From the NCBI GenBank assembly GCA_964369165.1, contig CAYJFE010000016.1, positions 1 through 36,434 of the forward strand: a DNA stretch of 36,434 bases. The letters are read 5' to 3'. Under the pieces are notes generated by a model. The model was not told the origin of the DNA and ran no database searches. It saw only the letters and a program-made list of their open reading frames with translations. Positions within the stretch are counted from its first letter, which is position 1, and every line of letters begins with the position of its first letter. A program made the translations under genes and the position numbers. This DNA comes from CAYJAZ01 sp964369165. Its GTDB lineage: Bacteria > Desulfobacterota > Desulfovibrionia > Desulfovibrionales > Desulfovibrionaceae. Positions 34,665 to 36,434 of this stretch are shown one piece after another.

Positions 34665-34907
34665 TTATATATACGATGGATTTACTATTGCGGCACCGTC
34701 TGCAAAGATAAGTTTGAGATATTGTAAAGTGGTAGGGTCAACAGGAAGAATAGGAAATTCAAGCCTGCATTGGCTATTATTACAGCGAACTTTCACAGGG
34801 TGAATAGGGGCTACCACAGGCACTTGCGCATAACAATCAGGGCATTCGTATGTAAGGATTAAATCCATACTAGCAGGCGCGACTGGTTCGAGTATTTTTC
34901 TTTTCAT
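34665..34907 (-). CDS. Small zinc-ribbon protein, function unknown
   Basis: An 80-aa protein I do not recognise by name. It has two Cys pairs, CPDC (22, 25) and CNNSQC (42, 47), about 16 residues apart, consistent with one zinc ribbon. Its C-terminal half is hydrophobic with LQYLKLIFADG. There is no signal peptide. Its place between thrC and the RNase J gene, and a coding-like sequence free of stops, support a real gene. The ribosome binding site is poor. It could be a nucleic-acid-binding accessory of RNase J, but nothing beyond position shows this. Confidence 0.65.
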   Translation of the reverse strand: MKRKILEPVAPASMDLILTYECPDCYAQVPVVAPIHPVKVRCNNSQCRLEFPILPVDPTTLQYLKLIFADGAAIVNPSYI

Positions 34908-34969
34908 ATTATCTCGGCTTTGAAAGAGAAACTACTCTTTCCTTGAATTTTTTGCTGATACAAAATAAC

Positions 34970-36403
34970 TTATTTTTTTGACAAAAGCAATTTTGCGGCT
35001 ATAGCATCAGCGGCGGCTTGTGTATATTCAGCGGGTGAAAGGCTTTCTTTCTTTTCTTGCGAAATAAGAAGCTGTGGCATATTGGCAAGTTCTTCTTTTG
35101 GTTTTACGCCGTATTCGCTTGGGAAGTCATTTTGCAAATACATATCTTGAAAGCCTGAAAATTTAATAGCGTGAGCAGTTGAATCTAAAACAGCAAATTC
35201 ATCAGAAGTTATCAAATTCATTTCCTTTGCTTTTAATAAACCAGCAAGGCTTTCGCCGCCTTGGGTGCAAACTATATGCCCTGATCTATTTGCTAAAAGC
35301 ATTGAATCCATAATTTCTTGCTCGCTCACTTGCACAACCTTAAAGGCATTGTCGCCAGCTATTTCTCTATATTTTTCAACTAAATGCTGCACGCGTGGGA
35401 AAGAAACAGGATTGCCAATCATGGCGGCTTGGGCAACGCTAGGCTTCACCTCTACAGGTTTATAAGGCTTTGAAGTATCTTGATAGTATTGATAGACAGG
35501 ATCTGCATGGTGTGATTGCACGCCAAAAAGCCTTGGCAATTGTTCAATAATACCAAGTGCATACATTTTCAAAAAGCCAGACATTATTGCCGTGATATTG
35601 CCTGCATTACCAATAGGCACAAAGACACATTTTTTAGCTAAATCCCAATTATACCATTGCGCCACTTCATAAGCATAGGACTCTTGCCCTAATATGCGCC
35701 AAGAGTTTTTGGAATTAAGAAGAGCGACTCTATAGTTTTCTGCTAGATTTTCAACAATTTTCATGCAATCATCAAAAACACCAGGCACTTCAAGCACAGT
35801 TGCGCCACTTCCTAAGGGCTGGGCTAATTGTTGAGGTGTAACTTTTCCATGCGGAAGTAAAACCACCGTACGGATAGGCTCGCCCACATATGAGCCATAC
35901 AAAGCAGCTGCGGCGGAAGTATCACCAGTTGAAGCGCAGATTGTGAGCACTTCAGTCCAATTATGTTTTCTCACCAAAGATTTAAGATAGGAATAAGCCC
36001 CTGCCATACCTCTATCTTTAAAGGAAGCAGAAGGGTTTTGCCCATCATTTTTTATGGCAAAGCGTACACCCAAAGCTTTTTGAAGATGCTGTGGCGCATC
36101 TACTATGGGTGTGTGCCCTTCGCCAAGATAGACTATATCATCTTTTTCTAGTACAGGCGCCATCAATTCGTAGTATCTAAAAATTCCGCGGTAGGCAGTT
36201 TCATTGGAAAGTCTACGCTCATCAAATATTTTACGCCACTCTTCGCCGCTTTTTTCTTTAAGCGTATCAAAGTCCATATTCTCAAGCAAGAACACAGACT
36301 TACACTTTGGGCAAGTGTAGAGAAGTTCGTCAATTGAAAAGTAAGTGCCACAGCCTAGGCAGTGGTATTGCATATCTGCTCTGTATGTTGAAAAAGAGTT
36401 CAT
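34970..36403 (-). CDS. thrC: Threonine synthase
   Basis: A 477-aa PLP enzyme (fold type II) that converts O-phosphohomoserine to threonine. An N-terminal zinc-ribbon-like motif (Cys15, Cys18, Cys31, Cys34) precedes the catalytic core, as in some bacterial and archaeal members. The PLP lysine is Lys129 in NPSASFKDRGM, the phosphate-binding loop is PIGNAGN, and a CASTGDTSAAAA segment matches the family. The upstream GEGHTPI motif is also typical. AAGGAA lies about 10 nt before the ATG. No other threonine-pathway gene is visible before the window ends. Confidence 0.95.
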   Translation of the reverse strand: MNSFSTYRADMQYHCLGCGTYFSIDELLYTCPKCKSVFLLENMDFDTLKEKSGEEWRKIFDERRLSNETAYRGIFRYYELMAPVLEKDDIVYLGEGHTPIVDAPQHLQKALGVRFAIKNDGQNPSASFKDRGMAGAYSYLKSLVRKHNWTEVLTICASTGDTSAAAALYGSYVGEPIRTVVLLPHGKVTPQQLAQPLGSGATVLEVPGVFDDCMKIVENLAENYRVALLNSKNSWRILGQESYAYEVAQWYNWDLAKKCVFVPIGNAGNITAIMSGFLKMYALGIIEQLPRLFGVQSHHADPVYQYYQDTSKPYKPVEVKPSVAQAAMIGNPVSFPRVQHLVEKYREIAGDNAFKVVQVSEQEIMDSMLLANRSGHIVCTQGGESLAGLLKAKEMNLITSDEFAVLDSTAHAIKFSGFQDMYLQNDFPSEYGVKPKEELANMPQLLISQEKKESLSPAEYTQAAADAIAAKLLLSKK

Positions 36404-36434
36404 AAATCAATTATTCCTTAGGTCTATTGTCAAT

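Overview
The window is an AT-rich stretch of a Gram-negative bacterial chromosome, made mostly of housekeeping genes. An outer-membrane two-partner secretion pair, an HdeA-type periplasmic protein, a selenocysteine tRNA, RNase J, a CstA transporter and the run MerR - rpe - tkt - pgk together suggest a low-GC member of the Desulfovibrionaceae or a near relative. The lineage is an inference from gene content and remembered gene order; no 16S rRNA or marker search was possible.

Left end (1-7.3 kb): a LicC-like sugar/choline nucleotidyltransferase, then tRNA-Sec on the minus strand between two inverted copies of a ~47-bp hairpin repeat. Next come a Cache-HAMP-PAS chemoreceptor, a small HdeA/HdeB-like periplasmic protein on the minus strand, and a secreted trypsin-like protease fused to Sel1 repeats. 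A GT10 fucosyltransferase-like gene directly abuts the protease gene.

Central metabolism on the minus strand (7.3-13.2 kb), in transcription order: RsmB/RsmF-type rRNA m5C methyltransferase, MerR-type regulator, rpe, tkt, pgk. This block joins a regulator to pentose-phosphate and glycolytic enzymes. From 13.3 to 17.7 kb follow an exported FG-GAP protein (+), an NtrX-like sigma-54 activator (-) and an FMN-dependent alpha-hydroxy-acid oxidase/dehydrogenase (+). A CstA transporter (+) comes next; the pair could link lactate oxidation to pyruvate movement.

Translation block on the plus strand (19.5-26.4 kb): rpmI, rplT, pheS, ackA, pheT, purD. infC is missing from its usual place before rpmI, the rpmI-rplT gap is long and structured, and acetate kinase sits between the two PheRS subunit genes.

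Right end on the minus strand (26.5-36.4 kb): thrC, an 80-aa zinc-ribbon protein, an RNase J gene, then a tpsA-tpsB secretion pair with its own promoter. The TpsA exoprotein is the most unusual object here. After a normal TPS/beta-helix N-terminal half and an Asn-rich linker, its C-terminal part is a long array of ~11-residue Leu-rich units (consensus about L-S-x-x-x-L-x-x-L-L-x). I do not recognise this as a described domain.

Intrinsic terminators separate most convergent units, and several promoters can be proposed. I saw no CRISPR array, insertion sequence, rRNA gene or prophage gene.
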